Part shown: positions 1-9,978 of the stretch, piece by piece | Position numbering within the stretch: the first letter of the stretch is position 1 | Layout: each line of letters starts with the position of its first letter | From: Marinomonas hwangdonensis | GTDB taxonomy: Bacteria > Pseudomonadota > Gammaproteobacteria > Pseudomonadales > Marinomonadaceae | Assembly: GCF_003721245.1 (NCBI RefSeq) | Contig: NZ_RIZG01000004.1 | Coordinates: forward strand, 186,001 to 250,000 | Length of the DNA: 64,000 nt | Direction of reading: 5' to 3' | Made by a program: the position numbers and the translations under genes | The notes under the pieces: model-generated | Database searches by the model: none | The model's input: the letters and a program-made list of their open reading frames with translations, nothing else | Told to the model about the DNA's origin: nothing

Positions 1-1
1 G

Positions 2-424
2 GATAACTTATACGACTGGGTGTTGCAGCCTCCAGTGTTTGTTGGCAGCTTTGGTCAATTAGAAGTGCCACAAGTCTTTGCCATTGATGATCGTTGGTAC
101 TGTTTGTTTTGCACGTCCAGCCAGCATTGGAGTGAGGCCTATACAGCCAGCCAATCCGGTAAACTGGTTACAGGCAACCATTACCTGATCGCAGATCATC
201 CGCGAGGACCTTGGCAAGTTGCTCCTGGGGCTTTTTTTGATGGTGAGAACCCTTGTCACCGTTATGCCGCGAGAATCCTTGAAACCGAAAAAGGTCATTG
301 CATCATAGGTTTTCATGACCAAGACAAACAAGGTTTTGTTGGTGAAATTCTGGATCCAGTAGCAATAGAGGTAGATGCAGCGGGTCTATTAAAGGTCTCA
401 GAAAACAAAAAGGACAACGACTAA
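2..424 (+). CDS. C-terminal part of a beta-propeller glycosidase (GH32/GH43/GH68-like), cut by window edge
   Basis: The frame is open to the left edge, so only the last ~140 residues are visible and the GTG at 20 is an internal Val codon. The pieces 'LEVPQVF', 'WYCLFCTS' and 'GPWQVAP' resemble propeller blades of GH32/GH43/GH68 enzymes, which cleave or transfer fructosyl, arabinosyl or xylosyl units. The catalytic nucleophile region is outside the window, so family and substrate cannot be fixed. The stop overlaps the start of the next gene (TAATG), showing translational coupling to a sugar ABC-transporter ATPase and hence a sugar-uptake/use operon. The operon role is inference. Confidence 0.6.
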   Translation, partial: DNLYDWVLQPPVFVGSFGQLEVPQVFAIDDRWYCLFCTSSQHWSEAYTASQSGKLVTGNHYLIADHPRGPWQVAPGAFFDGENPCHRYAARILETEKGHCIIGFHDQDKQGFVGEILDPVAIEVDAAGLLKVSENKKDND

Positions 425-1503
425 TGGCGGACGTCACATTACATAAGCTGGTAAAGCGCTACGATAAAACTGATATTATTAAAGGCGTGGACATCGACAT
501 CAAAGATGGTGAGTTCACGGTATTTGTTGGTCCATCTGGCTGTGGTAAGTCTACCTTGCTACGCATGATAGCGGGGCTTGAAGACATAACAGATGGCACA
601 TTGTCGATAGATGGTAAGGTGGTCAATCACCTGCAGCCCAAAGACCGAAGTATTGCCATGGTTTTTCAATCTTATGCTATTTTTCCGCATATGACAGTGC
701 GTGAAAATATGGCTTTTGGTCTGACAATTGCGGGTGTGACAAAAGAAGAAAAAGATAGACGTGTTAACGAAGCCGCTAGAGTCTTACAAATGGAGCATTT
801 ACTAGAGCGTCGACCTAGTCAGCTTTCGGGAGGACAGCGTCAGCGTGTTGCCATCGGGCGTGCTATCGTGCGTAATCCTAAAGTGTTTTTATTTGACGAG
901 CCATTGTCCAACTTGGATGCATCATTACGAATGGACATGCGAATGGAAATTGCAAAACTCCATAAAAAGTTGGGTGCAACCATGATTTACGTGACCCATG
1001 ATCAAGTGGAAGCTATGACACTGGCAGACAAAATTGTTGTTTTAAAAGAAGGTGAGGTACAACAAATTGGTAGTCCGATGGAATTATTTCATTACCCTGC
1101 AAACCGCTTTGTAGCTGGCTTTTTGGGGTCACCATCGATGAACTTTATTGATGCAGAAGTGCTGGCAATAGATGCTCAAACTATCACTCTTGGTTCATCT
1201 GTCTTGAATTCGGTTGTGCTGCCAAGACCAGAGCAAGATGTATTGGTTGGCCAAACTGTTGAGTTAGGAATTCGTCCACAATACCTGCAACCACAACATG
1301 GTGATAATAAGGGCTGTCTTCATGGCCAAATTTCCTTAACAGAACGCCTAGGCACCGAAACGGTTTTAGACATTAGTCTGTCGGATGGCAAAAAAGTGAT
1401 TGCCTCCATTGGTCAGGATCAGGTATTCGAAATAGGTGAAAGTACTAGTCTGCATTTTGATCCAGAACGAGCGCATGTCTTTGTGAAGAGTGCAGACGCT
1501 TAA
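424..1503 (+). CDS. Sugar ABC transporter ATP-binding protein, MalK/UgpC family
   Basis: This 359-residue protein has the full ABC set: Walker [10 protein letters not shown] (about residue 37), Q-loop '[11 protein letters not shown]', signature [14 protein letters not shown], Walker B '[12 protein letters not shown]' and H-loop '[13 protein letters not shown]'. The last ~120 residues form the TOBE/MalK-type regulatory domain typical of CUT1 sugar importers. It would power import of a sugar or oligosaccharide together with permeases and a binding protein that must lie upstream, outside the window. It is coupled to the glycosidase fragment by a 1-bp overlap. The substrate cannot be read from the ATPase, so no gene symbol is assigned. 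Confidence 0.93.
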   Translation: MADVTLHKLVKRYDKTDIIKGVDIDIKDGEFTVFVGPSGCGKSTLLRMIAGLEDITDGTLSIDGKVVNHLQPKDRSIAMVFQSYAIFPHMTVRENMAFGLTIAGVTKEEKDRRVNEAARVLQMEHLLERRPSQLSGGQRQRVAIGRAIVRNPKVFLFDEPLSNLDASLRMDMRMEIAKLHKKLGATMIYVTHDQVEAMTLADKIVVLKEGEVQQIGSPMELFHYPANRFVAGFLGSPSMNFIDAEVLAIDAQTITLGSSVLNSVVLPRPEQDVLVGQTVELGIRPQYLQPQHGDNKGCLHGQISLTERLGTETVLDISLSDGKKVIASIGQDQVFEIGESTSLHFDPERAHVFVKSADA

Positions 1504-1538
1504 GTCTTCTCTAAAGAGTCAGAAAATATATCACTTTA

Positions 1539-1598
1539 GGGCACTAGGTGAAGCGCTTTAGTTGCCCAAATGCTCCGGTTATTGTTAATAATCGGAGC
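1539..1598. terminator. Two adjacent hairpins between convergent genes
   Basis: One stem pairs GGGCACTA (1539-1546) with TAGTTGCCC (1559-1567), with one bulge. The second pairs GCTCCGGTTATT (1572-1583) with AATAATCGGAGC (1587-1598) around a 3-nt loop, 12 bp with one G-T wobble. They lie between the ABC ATPase and the opposing gene. Neither has a good U-tract on the plus strand, so termination may be factor-assisted. Confidence 0.5.
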
Positions 1599-1615
1599 TA
1601 AATAAAAAGCCTATT

Positions 1616-2173
1616 TTACTGCCACTCTATCGAGCTGTCTGATGGTAGAAATAGTTTAGTAATCTGACTGGGTATTACGTCTTTAAGATCACTGATTTCT
1701 CTCGCTAAATTGATTTGTCGTGATGCTTCAGCGATTTCAATTAACGAATGATTGATATGTGAGTGGTTTGTATGAGTAGTGCTCCACGCTAAAACGTTTG
1801 CTAAATGCCATATCTGCGTGGCACCAGAATGCACAGGCGTAGGGAAGGTCATAATGTGCTCAATTACCATCTTTTGTACTGCTTGGCGACTCACTTTTAG
1901 AATCGCCGCAATATCAGAGACTCCAACTAGGTCTGGACTAGATTCAGTCAATGTTGCATTTGGTATAGCGGTTAAAACGTTTTCCAATGCTGATGTCATC
2001 GCATCGCGCGCGCTATCAGAGTGACGAGTAAAATTTAACGCTATTCGTCCTGAAACACCTACACCAATAATGGCATCGTCACAGCCGGATTCCATTAGTG
2101 CATCAAGATAAAATTGTGGGTCGGTATCTTTAGTGGGTAAGGCAAAGGTTAAGGTGAAATCGTATTCTGTCAT
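1616..2173 (-). CDS. Small helix-turn-helix DNA-binding protein, function unknown
   Basis: This 185-residue soluble protein has a central segment of about residues 83-125 ('LVGVSDIAAILKVSRQAVQKM') that looks like an AlpA/excisionase or MerR-type winged helix-turn-helix. The N-terminal ~80 residues contain a Gly-rich turn ('DDAIIGVGVSGRIALNF') and the C-terminal ~50 residues are predicted helical. I do not recognise a named family. It stands alone between convergent terminator hairpins and the sox operon on the other strand. It could be an accessory regulator or a solitary antitoxin-like protein; no partner ORF is adjacent. Confidence 0.6.
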   Translation of the reverse strand: MTEYDFTLTFALPTKDTDPQFYLDALMESGCDDAIIGVGVSGRIALNFTRHSDSARDAMTSALENVLTAIPNATLTESSPDLVGVSDIAAILKVSRQAVQKMVIEHIMTFPTPVHSGATQIWHLANVLAWSTTHTNHSHINHSLIEIAEASRQINLAREISDLKDVIPSQITKLFLPSDSSIEWQ

Positions 2174-2521
2174 GGTCTAACTATCTTAATCATTGCTTTG
2201 AAAAATGCAATTATTGACTACTTCCTGATGATTTATCCGTCCAGCCTTTGCTCTATGCAAAGTGAATCGCTTCTTAAATTTCTTTTTTGGCGTATCGTTT
2301 TTTTGCTTTATTTCCATCATTACCGCCCTATCTACAGCCGTAATGTACGCTGTCGCAATTTGTCATGCGCTCGACGCTTCCAAGCATAAGATAGTGGTTT
2401 TTTAACCCTATTATCACGGTTAGTTTATGGCATTTGCAGCGCTTGTTCGTTACACACTGTCACTCTTAATCACACCACAATAATCGACAGGGTCGGTTAT
2501 CTATGTAAGGGAGCTGATCTC
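2174..2521. other. 348-bp divergent intergenic region upstream of soxB
   Basis: This separates the minus-strand HTH gene from soxB and must contain both promoters. A 63-codon ORF here has no coding character. An imperfect inverted repeat (GTCGCA...TGCGcTCGAC, about 2353-2374) is a weak candidate operator. A clear Shine-Dalgarno (AAGGGAG, about 2507-2513) precedes the soxB ATG. No structured RNA was recognised. Confidence 0.4.
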
Positions 2522-3775
2522 ATGCAGCATTATTCCGGCTTTGGGTTGTTAAAGCACAGTTTTAGCCATCACGAGAATTGGCAGCGGGTGTGGCGCAATC
2601 CAACCCCGAAAAAGAAATACGATGTGATCATTGTCGGCGGTGGCGGTCATGGTTTAGCAACGGCGTATTATTTGGCAAAAGAGTTTGGCGTCACCAATGT
2701 CGCGGTGATTGAAAAAGGCTTTTTAGGTGGGGGTAACACAGCGCGCAATACCACGATTGTACGTTCTAATTATTTGTGGGATGAAGCGGCGCATTTGTAT
2801 GAGCACGCCATGAAATTGTGGGAAGGTCTGTCGCAGGATTTGAACTACAACGTAATGTTTTCTCAACGTGGCTGTTTGAACCTTGGTCACACCTTGCAAG
2901 ACATGCGCGACATACAGCGCCGCGTAAACGCCAACCGTTTAAATGGCATTGATGGCGAGGTATTAGACGCTCAGCAAGTGAAAGAAATTGTCCCAGTATT
3001 GGATTGTTCCGACCGTGCACGCTACCCAGTGATGGGCGCGTCTTGGCAGCCTCGCGCGGGTGTTGCTCGTCACGATGCCGTGGCGTGGGGCTTTGCACGT
3101 GGTGCCGATACTCGTGGTGTGGATCTGATTCAACAAACCGAAGTGGAAGACTTAATCATCGAAGATGGCACTGTCGTCGGCGTACGTACTGCACGTTATG
3201 GCGATATACGAGCAGATCGAGTGGGTTGTGTGGTGGCAGGTAACTCTAGCGTCTTAGCTAAGATGGGAGGCTTTGAGCTGCCATTAGAGTCTCATCCGTT
3301 ACAAGCCTTGGTGTCTGAACCGATCAAGCCGATTCTGGATACGGTTGTTATGTCTAACCAAGTACATGGTTACGCATCGCAATCTGACAAAGGCGATTTG
3401 GTTATTGGTGCGGGTATTGATGGCTACAACGGCTATGGCCAGCGTGGTTCTTATTCCACTATCGAGCATACGATTCAGGCAATTGTCGAAATGTTCCCAG
3501 TGTTTAGCCGTGTGCGCATGAACCGTCAGTGGGGCGGTATCGTTGATACCTGTCCAGATGCGTGTCCGATTATCAGTGAAACGCCAGTGAAAAACTTGTA
3601 CTTCAACTGTGGTTGGGGAACAGGCGGTTTTAAAGCGACACCAGGCTCAGGCCATGTATTTGCCGCGTCTTTGGCGAAGGGCGAAATGCATCCATTGGCG
3701 AAACCTTTTTCTATGTTTCGTTTCCATAACGGCGCGCTGGTGGATGAACACGGCGCAGCTGGCGTAGCACATTAA
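2522..3775 (+). CDS. soxB: Sarcosine oxidase beta subunit
   Basis: SoxB (417 aa) is the catalytic flavin subunit of heterotetrameric sarcosine oxidase, which oxidatively demethylates sarcosine to glycine, giving H2O2 and a C1 unit passed to tetrahydrofolate in the alpha subunit. It opens with the family hallmark '[18 protein letters not shown]', then an ADP-binding GGGGHG motif near residue 39 (DAO/FAD-dependent oxidoreductase fold). The conserved Arg-His-Asp with His184 matches the family's site of covalent FMN attachment. The C-terminal '[16 protein letters not shown]' is also characteristic. Length is normal. It is first in soxB-soxD-soxA-soxG. Confidence 0.97.
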   Translation: MQHYSGFGLLKHSFSHHENWQRVWRNPTPKKKYDVIIVGGGGHGLATAYYLAKEFGVTNVAVIEKGFLGGGNTARNTTIVRSNYLWDEAAHLYEHAMKLWEGLSQDLNYNVMFSQRGCLNLGHTLQDMRDIQRRVNANRLNGIDGEVLDAQQVKEIVPVLDCSDRARYPVMGASWQPRAGVARHDAVAWGFARGADTRGVDLIQQTEVEDLIIEDGTVVGVRTARYGDIRADRVGCVVAGNSSVLAKMGGFELPLESHPLQALVSEPIKPILDTVVMSNQVHGYASQSDKGDLVIGAGIDGYNGYGQRGSYSTIEHTIQAIVEMFPVFSRVRMNRQWGGIVDTCPDACPIISETPVKNLYFNCGWGTGGFKATPGSGHVFAASLAKGEMHPLAKPFSMFRFHNGALVDEHGAAGVAH

Positions 3776-3807
3776 GCGGGCTAAGACCGAATAAGGAGAG
3801 AAGTACC

Positions 3808-4101
3808 ATGTTTCATATTTATTGCCCGCATTGTTGTGAATACCGCGAGGAAGAAGAGTTTCATGCGTCTGGTCAGGCGCATATTCCGCGCCCATTAGAC
3901 CCAGATGCTTGCACCGATAAAGAGTGGGGCGAATTCATGTATTTTCGTGCCAATCCACGCGGAATACATCATGAGCTTTGGGTTCATGGAGCGGGTTGTC
4001 GTAAGTATTTCAACATCACTCGTAATACTCACACTTACGAAATTCTAGAAGTCTACAAGGTTGGCGAAAAGCCATCTGTTGTGGCCAACGAAGCGAAATA
4101 G
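3808..4101 (+). CDS. soxD: Sarcosine oxidase delta subunit
   Basis: SoxD (97 aa) is the small zinc-binding structural subunit of the sarcosine oxidase complex. The CPHC motif near the N-terminus, a following His, and a Cys in 'HGAGCRKYF' provide the zinc-site ligands of this family. It sits 32 bp after soxB with an AAGGAGAG ribosome binding site and 12 bp before soxA, the usual gene order. Length and composition are typical of the family. Confidence 0.96.
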   Translation: MFHIYCPHCCEYREEEEFHASGQAHIPRPLDPDACTDKEWGEFMYFRANPRGIHHELWVHGAGCRKYFNITRNTHTYEILEVYKVGEKPSVVANEAK

Positions 4102-4113
4102 AGGAGCGATACA

Positions 4114-7100
4114 ATGACACAAGAGTTGAGTAAGCAGTCTAATCGTCTCCAAGATGGTGGACGAATCGATCGCTCCAAACCGCTGACTTTTACCTATAAC
4201 GGCAAACAATATAAAGGCTTCGAAGGCGATACCTTAGCGTCAGCTTTATTGGCGAACGGTGTTGATATTGTTGGTCGCAGTTTTAAATACAGTCGTCCGC
4301 GCGGTATTGTCGCAGCGGGTGCGGAAGAGCCAAACGCCATCATGCAAATTGGCTCGACTGAAGCAACACAAATTCCTAACGTGCGTGCGACTCAGCAGTC
4401 TCTTTACAATGGTTTGGTTGCCAGCACGACAAACGGCTGGCCGAATGTTGATAATGACTTGATGAGCTGGGTAGGCAAAGTCGGTGGGAAAATGATGCCG
4501 CCGGGCTTTTATTACAAAACCTTCATGTACCCAAAATCCATGTGGGAAACCTACGAATCTTATATTCGTAAAGCCGCCGGTCTTGGTCGTGCACCAAAGG
4601 AAAATGATCCAGACATTTACGACAAGATGAACCAACATTGCGATGTGCTGATTGTTGGCGCAGGCCCAGCGGGTCTAATGGCGGCTCTAACCGCAGCTCG
4701 CGCTGGCGCACGAGTCATTATTGCCGACGAGCAAAACGAATTTGGCGGAAGTTTGCTAAGCACTACAGAAGCCCTGAATGGAAAGCCTGCCGCCGAATGG
4801 GTCGCTGAAGTCGTGGAAGAATTATCAGGCTTTGACGATGTTTTGATGCTGCCGAATTCTCAGGTCAACGGCTACCACGATCATAACTTCTTAACCATTC
4901 AACAGCATTGTACCGATCAATTTGCGGATCGCGCGCCTAATGGTCAAATCGCGCAACGCTTGCACCGTGTGCGTGCCAAATGGGTGATCTTGGCAACAGG
5001 TGCTCATGAGCGTCCTTTGGTTTATGGCAATAACGATTTGCCGGGTTGCATGGTTGCCAATGCGGTGTCGACCTATATCAACCGTTATGGTGTCGCGCCG
5101 GGCAAAGATTTAGTCTTGATGACATCGAATGACAATGCCTATCGCACCGCGCTGGATTGGCACGATGCGGGACGCAACGTGGTGGCGATTGTTGATTCTC
5201 GTAAGAATCCACAAGGTACTTTTGTGGAAGCAGCCCGCGAACGCGGTATTAGCATTCTAGTTAGCTCTGGTGTGATTGAAGCCCATGGCAGCAAACGTGT
5301 CACCGATGTTTCCATTGCGCCATTAAATGAAGTTGGCGATGCGATTGTTGGTTCCGTTGTGAAAATGGCGGCGGATACCGTTGCCACATCTGGTGGCTGG
5401 AGTCCGGTTATTCACTTGTCTTGTCATACGGGCGCTCGTCCTGTTTGGAACGATGACATTGTTGGTTTTACACCGGGCGTAACGGTTCAGAAACAACTCA
5501 CCGCTGGCGCGATTAATGGTGCGTTCAGTACAGTACAAGTGTTAGACGAAGGCTTGAGTGCGGCTTGTGATGCCTTGGCTCATTTAGGCTTATCTAAGCC
5601 TGATGTTGTCTTGCCAGAAGCGGATGTGATCGAAGAAGGCAAAGCCATGGCTTTGTTCCATATTCCACACACTAAACCAACATCAAAAGCGCCTAAGCAG
5701 TTTGTCGATTATCAAAACGATGTAACCGCAGCAGGCATAGAGCTGGCATGTCGTGAAGGCTTCGAATCCATTGAGCACGTTAAGCGTTATACCGCGATGG
5801 GCTTTGGTACCGACCAAGGCAAGTTAGGTAACATTAATGGCATGGCGATTGCGGCGAAAATGCTCAAGCAAACCATTCCAGAAACCGGCACGACAATTTT
5901 CCGTCCGAACTACACACCGGTGACATTTGGCGCGATTGCTGGACGTGATTGTGGTGAATTGTTCGATCCAAAACGCTACACAGCGATGCATGCTTGGCAT
6001 GTGGAACGTGGTGCGAAATTTGAAGATGTCGGTCAATGGAAACGCGCTTGGTATTACCCGCAAGGCAATGAAACCATGCAAGAAGCATTGGACCGCGAAT
6101 GTCTAGCGACGCGTAACTCAGTGGGAATTTTAGATGCGTCTACATTGGGTAAGATCGATATCCAAGGCAAAGACGCCCGTGAATTCTTAGGTCGTGTTTA
6201 CTCCAATGCATGGGCGAAACTAGCAGTAGGCAAGTGTCGTTATGGTTTGATGTGTGGTGAAGACGGCATGGTATTTGATGACGGTGTAACGTCTTGCTTA
6301 GCGGAGAATCATTTCTTAATGACGACCACGTCTGGTGGTGCTGCGCGCGTTCTGTCTTGGTTAGAAATTTATCACCAAACTGAATGGCCTGAATTGGAAG
6401 TGTATTTCAATAGTGTGACGGATCATTGGTCAACCATGACAATTTCTGGCCCAAATAGCCGTAAATTGTTAGAAAAACTCACTGATTACGATGTTTCAAA
6501 AGACAATATGGCCTTTATGGATTGGAAGCCTATGACGGTGGCTGGCGTACCAGCCCGCGTGTTCCGTATTTCCTTTACTGGTGAGCTATCTTTTGAGATC
6601 AACGTACAAGCTAACTATGGTTTGCATGTATGGAAAGAGTTGTTTGAAAAAGGTGCTGAATTTGACTTAACGCCATACGGCACGGAAACCATGCACATAT
6701 TGCGGGCTGAGAAAGGCTTCATTATTGCGGGTCAAGATACTGATGGTTCTGTGCATCCGTTTGACTTGGGTATGTCTTGGGCTGTTTCTATGCAAAAACC
6801 ATTTAGCTTTATCGGTAAGCGTGGCATGCAACGTGAAGATTGCGTTCGCGAGAATCGTAAACAGCTTGTTGGTTTGAAAACGCTAGATCCTAAAGCGGTA
6901 TTGCCAGAAGGCGCGCAGGGAGTACTTGATCCGAAAGCACCCATTCCAATGCCAATGGTGGGTCATGTGACGTCTAGTTACTGGAGCGCGAACTTAAATC
7001 GTTCTGTAGCAATGGGGTTTGTTAAAGGTGGCTTAGATAAAATGGGTGAGAAAGTTTATTACCCATTGGCTGATGGCCGTGTGATTGAAGCTGAAATTTG

Positions 7101-7146
7101 CAGCCCAGTATTCTTAGATCCAAAAGGGGAGCGTCAAAATGTCTGA
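4114..7146 (+). CDS. soxA: Sarcosine oxidase alpha subunit
   Basis: SoxA (1010 aa) binds NAD+ and tetrahydrofolate and turns the iminium/formaldehyde product of SoxB into 5,10-methylene-THF. The order is an N-terminal ferredoxin-like domain ('TFTYNGKQYKGFEGDTLASALLANGV', given here in two parts: residues ~25-38 and ~39-50), a Rossmann domain with GAGPAGLMAA near residue 182, and a C-terminal GCV_T-like folate domain from about residue 610. The start carries a GAGG ribosome binding site 12 bp after soxD. Its end overlaps soxG by 8 bp. Length is typical and no frameshift is seen. Confidence 0.97.
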   Translation: MTQELSKQSNRLQDGGRIDRSKPLTFTYNGKQYKGFEGDTLASALLANGVDIVGRSFKYSRPRGIVAAGAEEPNAIMQIGSTEATQIPNVRATQQSLYNGLVASTTNGWPNVDNDLMSWVGKVGGKMMPPGFYYKTFMYPKSMWETYESYIRKAAGLGRAPKENDPDIYDKMNQHCDVLIVGAGPAGLMAALTAARAGARVIIADEQNEFGGSLLSTTEALNGKPAAEWVAEVVEELSGFDDVLMLPNSQVNGYHDHNFLTIQQHCTDQFADRAPNGQIAQRLHRVRAKWVILATGAHERPLVYGNNDLPGCMVANAVSTYINRYGVAPGKDLVLMTSNDNAYRTALDWHDAGRNVVAIVDSRKNPQGTFVEAARERGISILVSSGVIEAHGSKRVTDVSIAPLNEVGDAIVGSVVKMAADTVATSGGWSPVIHLSCHTGARPVWNDDIVGFTPGVTVQKQLTAGAINGAFSTVQVLDEGLSAACDALAHLGLSKPDVVLPEADVIEEGKAMALFHIPHTKPTSKAPKQFVDYQNDVTAAGIELACREGFESIEHVKRYTAMGFGTDQGKLGNINGMAIAAKMLKQTIPETGTTIFRPNYTPVTFGAIAGRDCGELFDPKRYTAMHAWHVERGAKFEDVGQWKRAWYYPQGNETMQEALDRECLATRNSVGILDASTLGKIDIQGKDAREFLGRVYSNAWAKLAVGKCRYGLMCGEDGMVFDDGVTSCLAENHFLMTTTSGGAARVLSWLEIYHQTEWPELEVYFNSVTDHWSTMTISGPNSRKLLEKLTDYDVSKDNMAFMDWKPMTVAGVPARVFRISFTGELSFEINVQANYGLHVWKELFEKGAEFDLTPYGTETMHILRAEKGFIIAGQDTDGSVHPFDLGMSWAVSMQKPFSFIGKRGMQREDCVRENRKQLVGLKTLDPKAVLPEGAQGVLDPKAPIPMPMVGHVTSSYWSANLNRSVAMGFVKGGLDKMGEKVYYPLADGRVIEAEICSPVFLDPKGERQNV

Positions 7147-7792
7147 TGTCACAGTAGAAGCAATGGAAGGGAAGGTGGTAACCAATCAACTTCCAACTGG
7201 CGCTATTGTCGGTGAAAGCCCTCTGCATCACTCTGATCTTGCTAGTATTGCTGAGAAAGGGCCGCAGCAAGGTGGTGTACATTTTCATGAGCGCAAATTG
7301 AAAGGTCTGTTAACACTACGTTGCACCCCTTCGGTAGAGCAATTATCACTTATTGAGTCTTTACTTGGTGTAGCTTTGCCAATGCAGCCATTAACATCCG
7401 TAACGGCGGATGCGATTTCAGTGCGCTGGATGTCTCCTGATGAGTGGCTGATTATTGTTGATGGTGAACAAGCCTTTGAATTGGAAACCCGCTTCCAAGA
7501 AAAGTTCTCCGGCCATTATGCATTAGTCAATATCAGTGGCGGGACAACGATTTTTGAGGTGTCTGGGAGTCATGTGGTTGATATGCTGAAAAAGTCTACG
7601 CCGGTGGATTTGCACGCAAGCGAGTTCCCAGTCGGTAAAGTCGTGTCTACGGTATTTGCTAAAAGTGGTGCGACCATTTGTCGTCTAGCAGATGAAAAAT
7701 TTGAATTGGTGGTACGTCGTAGCTTCGCAGATTATCTCTGGTTATGGATTCAAGACGCCAGTCGAGAATACGGTTTGGTCGTAAAGGCCTAA
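7139..7792 (+). CDS. soxG: Sarcosine oxidase gamma subunit
   Basis: SoxG (217 aa) is the fourth subunit of the heterotetramer. It is related to the GcvT fold and bridges alpha and beta. 'SVRWMSPDEWLII' and the C-terminal 'RRSFADYLWLWIQDASREYGL' are typical of the family. Its ATG lies inside the end of soxA, so the two are translationally coupled, giving stoichiometric subunits. It closes the sox operon and a terminator-like hairpin follows. Confidence 0.95.
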   Translation: MSDVTVEAMEGKVVTNQLPTGAIVGESPLHHSDLASIAEKGPQQGGVHFHERKLKGLLTLRCTPSVEQLSLIESLLGVALPMQPLTSVTADAISVRWMSPDEWLIIVDGEQAFELETRFQEKFSGHYALVNISGGTTIFEVSGSHVVDMLKKSTPVDLHASEFPVGKVVSTVFAKSGATICRLADEKFELVVRRSFADYLWLWIQDASREYGLVVKA

Positions 7793-7833
7793 TTACTTCT
7801 CACGTACTCACGTGTGTTATTTCACAGTTTTGA

Positions 7834-7864
7834 TTGGCCACTTTTTGGGTGGTCGGCCTTTTTC
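7834..7864 (+). terminator. Candidate terminator after soxG
   Basis: GGCCAC (7836-7841) pairs with GTGGTC (7849-7854) around a 7-nt loop, including one wobble pair, and a T-tract follows at 7859-7863. The position, 40 bp past the soxG stop and before purU, fits partial or full termination. Confidence 0.5.
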
Positions 7865-7901
7865 GTGACGTAAAAAGCTTAAGACAATAAGAGACTATTT
7901 T

Positions 7902-8768
7902 ATGAAATCAAAAACCGCGCCTTGGATTTTTACCGCTAGCTGCCCAAGCATCATCGGAACGGTCGACGTAGTGACTCGATACATGGCGCAAGCCGGCAAC
8001 TATGTTGATGAAATTCACTCTTTTGATGACCGAGAGTCTGGTCGTTTTTTTATCCGCATAGAATTCTTACCACAAGATACCGATTTCAATGCCGACGTTT
8101 TTAAAACAGAATTTGCCGAACGTGCTGCAGAGTTTGATATGGATTGGTCCTTAACTGCACCAAATCACAAGCCAAAAGTGGCGATCATGGTGTCGAAATA
8201 CGATCATTGTTTGAATGACTTGCTGTATCGCTTTCGGACGGGGCAATTGAACATCGATGTCACGGTCATTATCTCCAATCACCCTGATTTAGAAGACCTA
8301 GCGAAATGGCACGGCATTCCTTATTACCATTTGCCTATCACTGCCGATACCAAGCTAGAACAAGAAGCTCAGGTGCGAGAACTGATTGAGCAATACGATA
8401 CCGAATTAGTCGTACTAGCACGTTACATGCAAGTGCTTTCTCCAAGCATGTGTGAATATCTTGATGGTCGCGCAATCAATATCCATCACTCTTTACTGCC
8501 AGGATTTAAAGGCGCTCGACCTTATCACCAAGCATGGGAGAAAGGTGTAAAAATGGTCGGCGCGACAGCCCATTATGTTAACAACGATCTAGACGAAGGC
8601 CCGATTATTTCCCAAGGTATCCAAGTGGTGAACCATGCTCATTACGCAGAAGATCTAATCGCCAAGGGCCAAGACATCGAACGTGTCACCTTGTTCAACG
8701 CCGTAAAATGCCACGTGGAAAAACGTGTGTTTTTAAATGGCAAACGTACAGTAGTATTTGGGGGATAA
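7902..8768 (+). CDS. purU: Formyltetrahydrofolate deformylase
   Basis: PurU (288 aa) hydrolyses 10-formyl-THF to formate and THF. An ACT regulatory domain covers about residues 8-90 ('TASCPSIIGTVDVVTRYM'), followed by a formyltransferase-fold domain with 'NIHHSLLPGFKGARPYHQA' and 'HYVNNDLDEGPII', which include the conserved Asn-His-Asp catalytic set. It follows sox by 109 bp on the same strand. Sarcosine oxidase loads THF with C1 units and PurU unloads them, so the pairing makes metabolic sense. Neighbouring of sox and purU is common in marine and pseudomonad genomes. Confidence 0.96.
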   Translation: MKSKTAPWIFTASCPSIIGTVDVVTRYMAQAGNYVDEIHSFDDRESGRFFIRIEFLPQDTDFNADVFKTEFAERAAEFDMDWSLTAPNHKPKVAIMVSKYDHCLNDLLYRFRTGQLNIDVTVIISNHPDLEDLAKWHGIPYYHLPITADTKLEQEAQVRELIEQYDTELVVLARYMQVLSPSMCEYLDGRAINIHHSLLPGFKGARPYHQAWEKGVKMVGATAHYVNNDLDEGPIISQGIQVVNHAHYAEDLIAKGQDIERVTLFNAVKCHVEKRVFLNGKRTVVFGG

Positions 8769-8796
8769 TAAAGACACTTAACAGTGGATGTCTCAA

Positions 8797-8834
8797 AGTG
8801 GGATGTTGTTCGGGGGAGCAACGTCCCATTTTCT
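8797..8834 (+). terminator. Rho-independent terminator after purU
   Basis: TGGGATGTTG (8799-8808) pairs with CAACGTCCCA (8819-8828), a 10-bp stem with one G-T wobble and a 10-nt loop, followed by a T-rich tail. It lies 30 bp past the purU stop. Confidence 0.8.
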
Positions 8835-8929
8835 TATGTTTTTCTAAACTCCTGTCTATCTTTGTGGTCTGTTCACAACATTTATGCGTATAAAACAGAA
8901 TTCTACGCCATTTATATTTAGAGACCGTA

Positions 8930-9811
8930 ATGTTTGCTCTTCAAAAAATAGCCATAGCGCTAAGTTCATTAGTACTGGTTGCTTGCACCAAGGTGGGTCT
9001 CAGTCTCGCTAATTTACCTAATACCTTCAGTGATACCGAAACGACAAATGATATTGCTTATGGTGCTGAGCCTTGGCAAAAGCTAGATGTTTATGTTCCG
9101 CCTCATTCTCCTGGTCAATCACTTCCTATTGTTGTTTTCTTTTATGGCGGTAGCTGGAAAGATGGCTCTAAAGACATGTATCCCTTTGTCGGTGAAGCTT
9201 TCGCTAAAAAAGGTTATATCACTGTGATTGCCGATTACAGCAAATACCCACAGGTAAAATTTCCGACCTTTGTTGAAGATGGCGCCAAGGCAGTTGCTTG
9301 GACGTATCGCCATATTGCCGAATACCAAGGCGACCCTGAGCGCTTGTTTATAGCAGGACATTCTGCTGGTGCCCATATTGGTGCAATGGTCACGGCGGAC
9401 AAACATTACTTGCAAGCCGAAGGCTTAACGCCATCCATTATAAACGCCTTTGCTGGCTTGTCTGGCCCGTATGATTTTGTGCCTAATGAAGAAGATTATA
9501 TGGATATGTTTGGCCCCCCGGAAAACTACCCAAATATGCAGGTAACGACCTTTATTGATGGTAAAGAGCCGCCAATGCTATTGCTCTGGGGCGCTGACGA
9601 TACCATTGTTGGTAAAAGTAACATGGACAAGCTGATTGCAAAAATTAATGTTGAGCAAGGTGCTGTTGAGAGCAAAGTTTACGAAGGGGTTGGTCATGCC
9701 GATATGGTGTCTAGCCTTGTTTGGTTTTTGAAAAGCAAAGCCCCTATATTGGGTGATGTTAACGAATTTTTTCAGCACAATGGGGCAAATAAGATCAAGG
9801 TACAAGACTAA
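8930..9811 (+). CDS. Lipoprotein alpha/beta hydrolase (esterase/BD-FAE type)
   Basis: This 293-residue protein has a lipoprotein signal ending in LVAC (Cys near residue 19), so it is predicted to be anchored in the envelope. The esterase fold shows an oxyanion-hole region 'FYGGSWKDGS' (HGG variant with Tyr), the nucleophile elbow GHSAGAH, an Asp in 'LLLWGADDTIV' and the catalytic His in 'GVGHADM'. It probably hydrolyses a small ester. The substrate is unknown. It is flanked by terminators and gaps, so it is probably monocistronic. Confidence 0.88.
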   Translation: MFALQKIAIALSSLVLVACTKVGLSLANLPNTFSDTETTNDIAYGAEPWQKLDVYVPPHSPGQSLPIVVFFYGGSWKDGSKDMYPFVGEAFAKKGYITVIADYSKYPQVKFPTFVEDGAKAVAWTYRHIAEYQGDPERLFIAGHSAGAHIGAMVTADKHYLQAEGLTPSIINAFAGLSGPYDFVPNEEDYMDMFGPPENYPNMQVTTFIDGKEPPMLLLWGADDTIVGKSNMDKLIAKINVEQGAVESKVYEGVGHADMVSSLVWFLKSKAPILGDVNEFFQHNGANKIKVQD

Positions 9812-9978
9812 AGTCTACTGGCAATTTGCTTGCTAAAGGAAGTGCTTACGTATTTTAATAGTTATTCTCCGTTTACACAAAAACACACAAAATTACGATA
9901 ATCAAGATTGTTTTTTTGGAAAAATATTATTTGGATGTAAATAACTCATAGCATGTATCCAGTTTAGAAGGGCTTAAT

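Noticed and set aside
2198-2389. 63-codon plus-strand ORF before soxB
   Set aside because: Cys/Arg/Phe-rich random-looking translation, no ribosome binding site, lies in a divergent promoter region.
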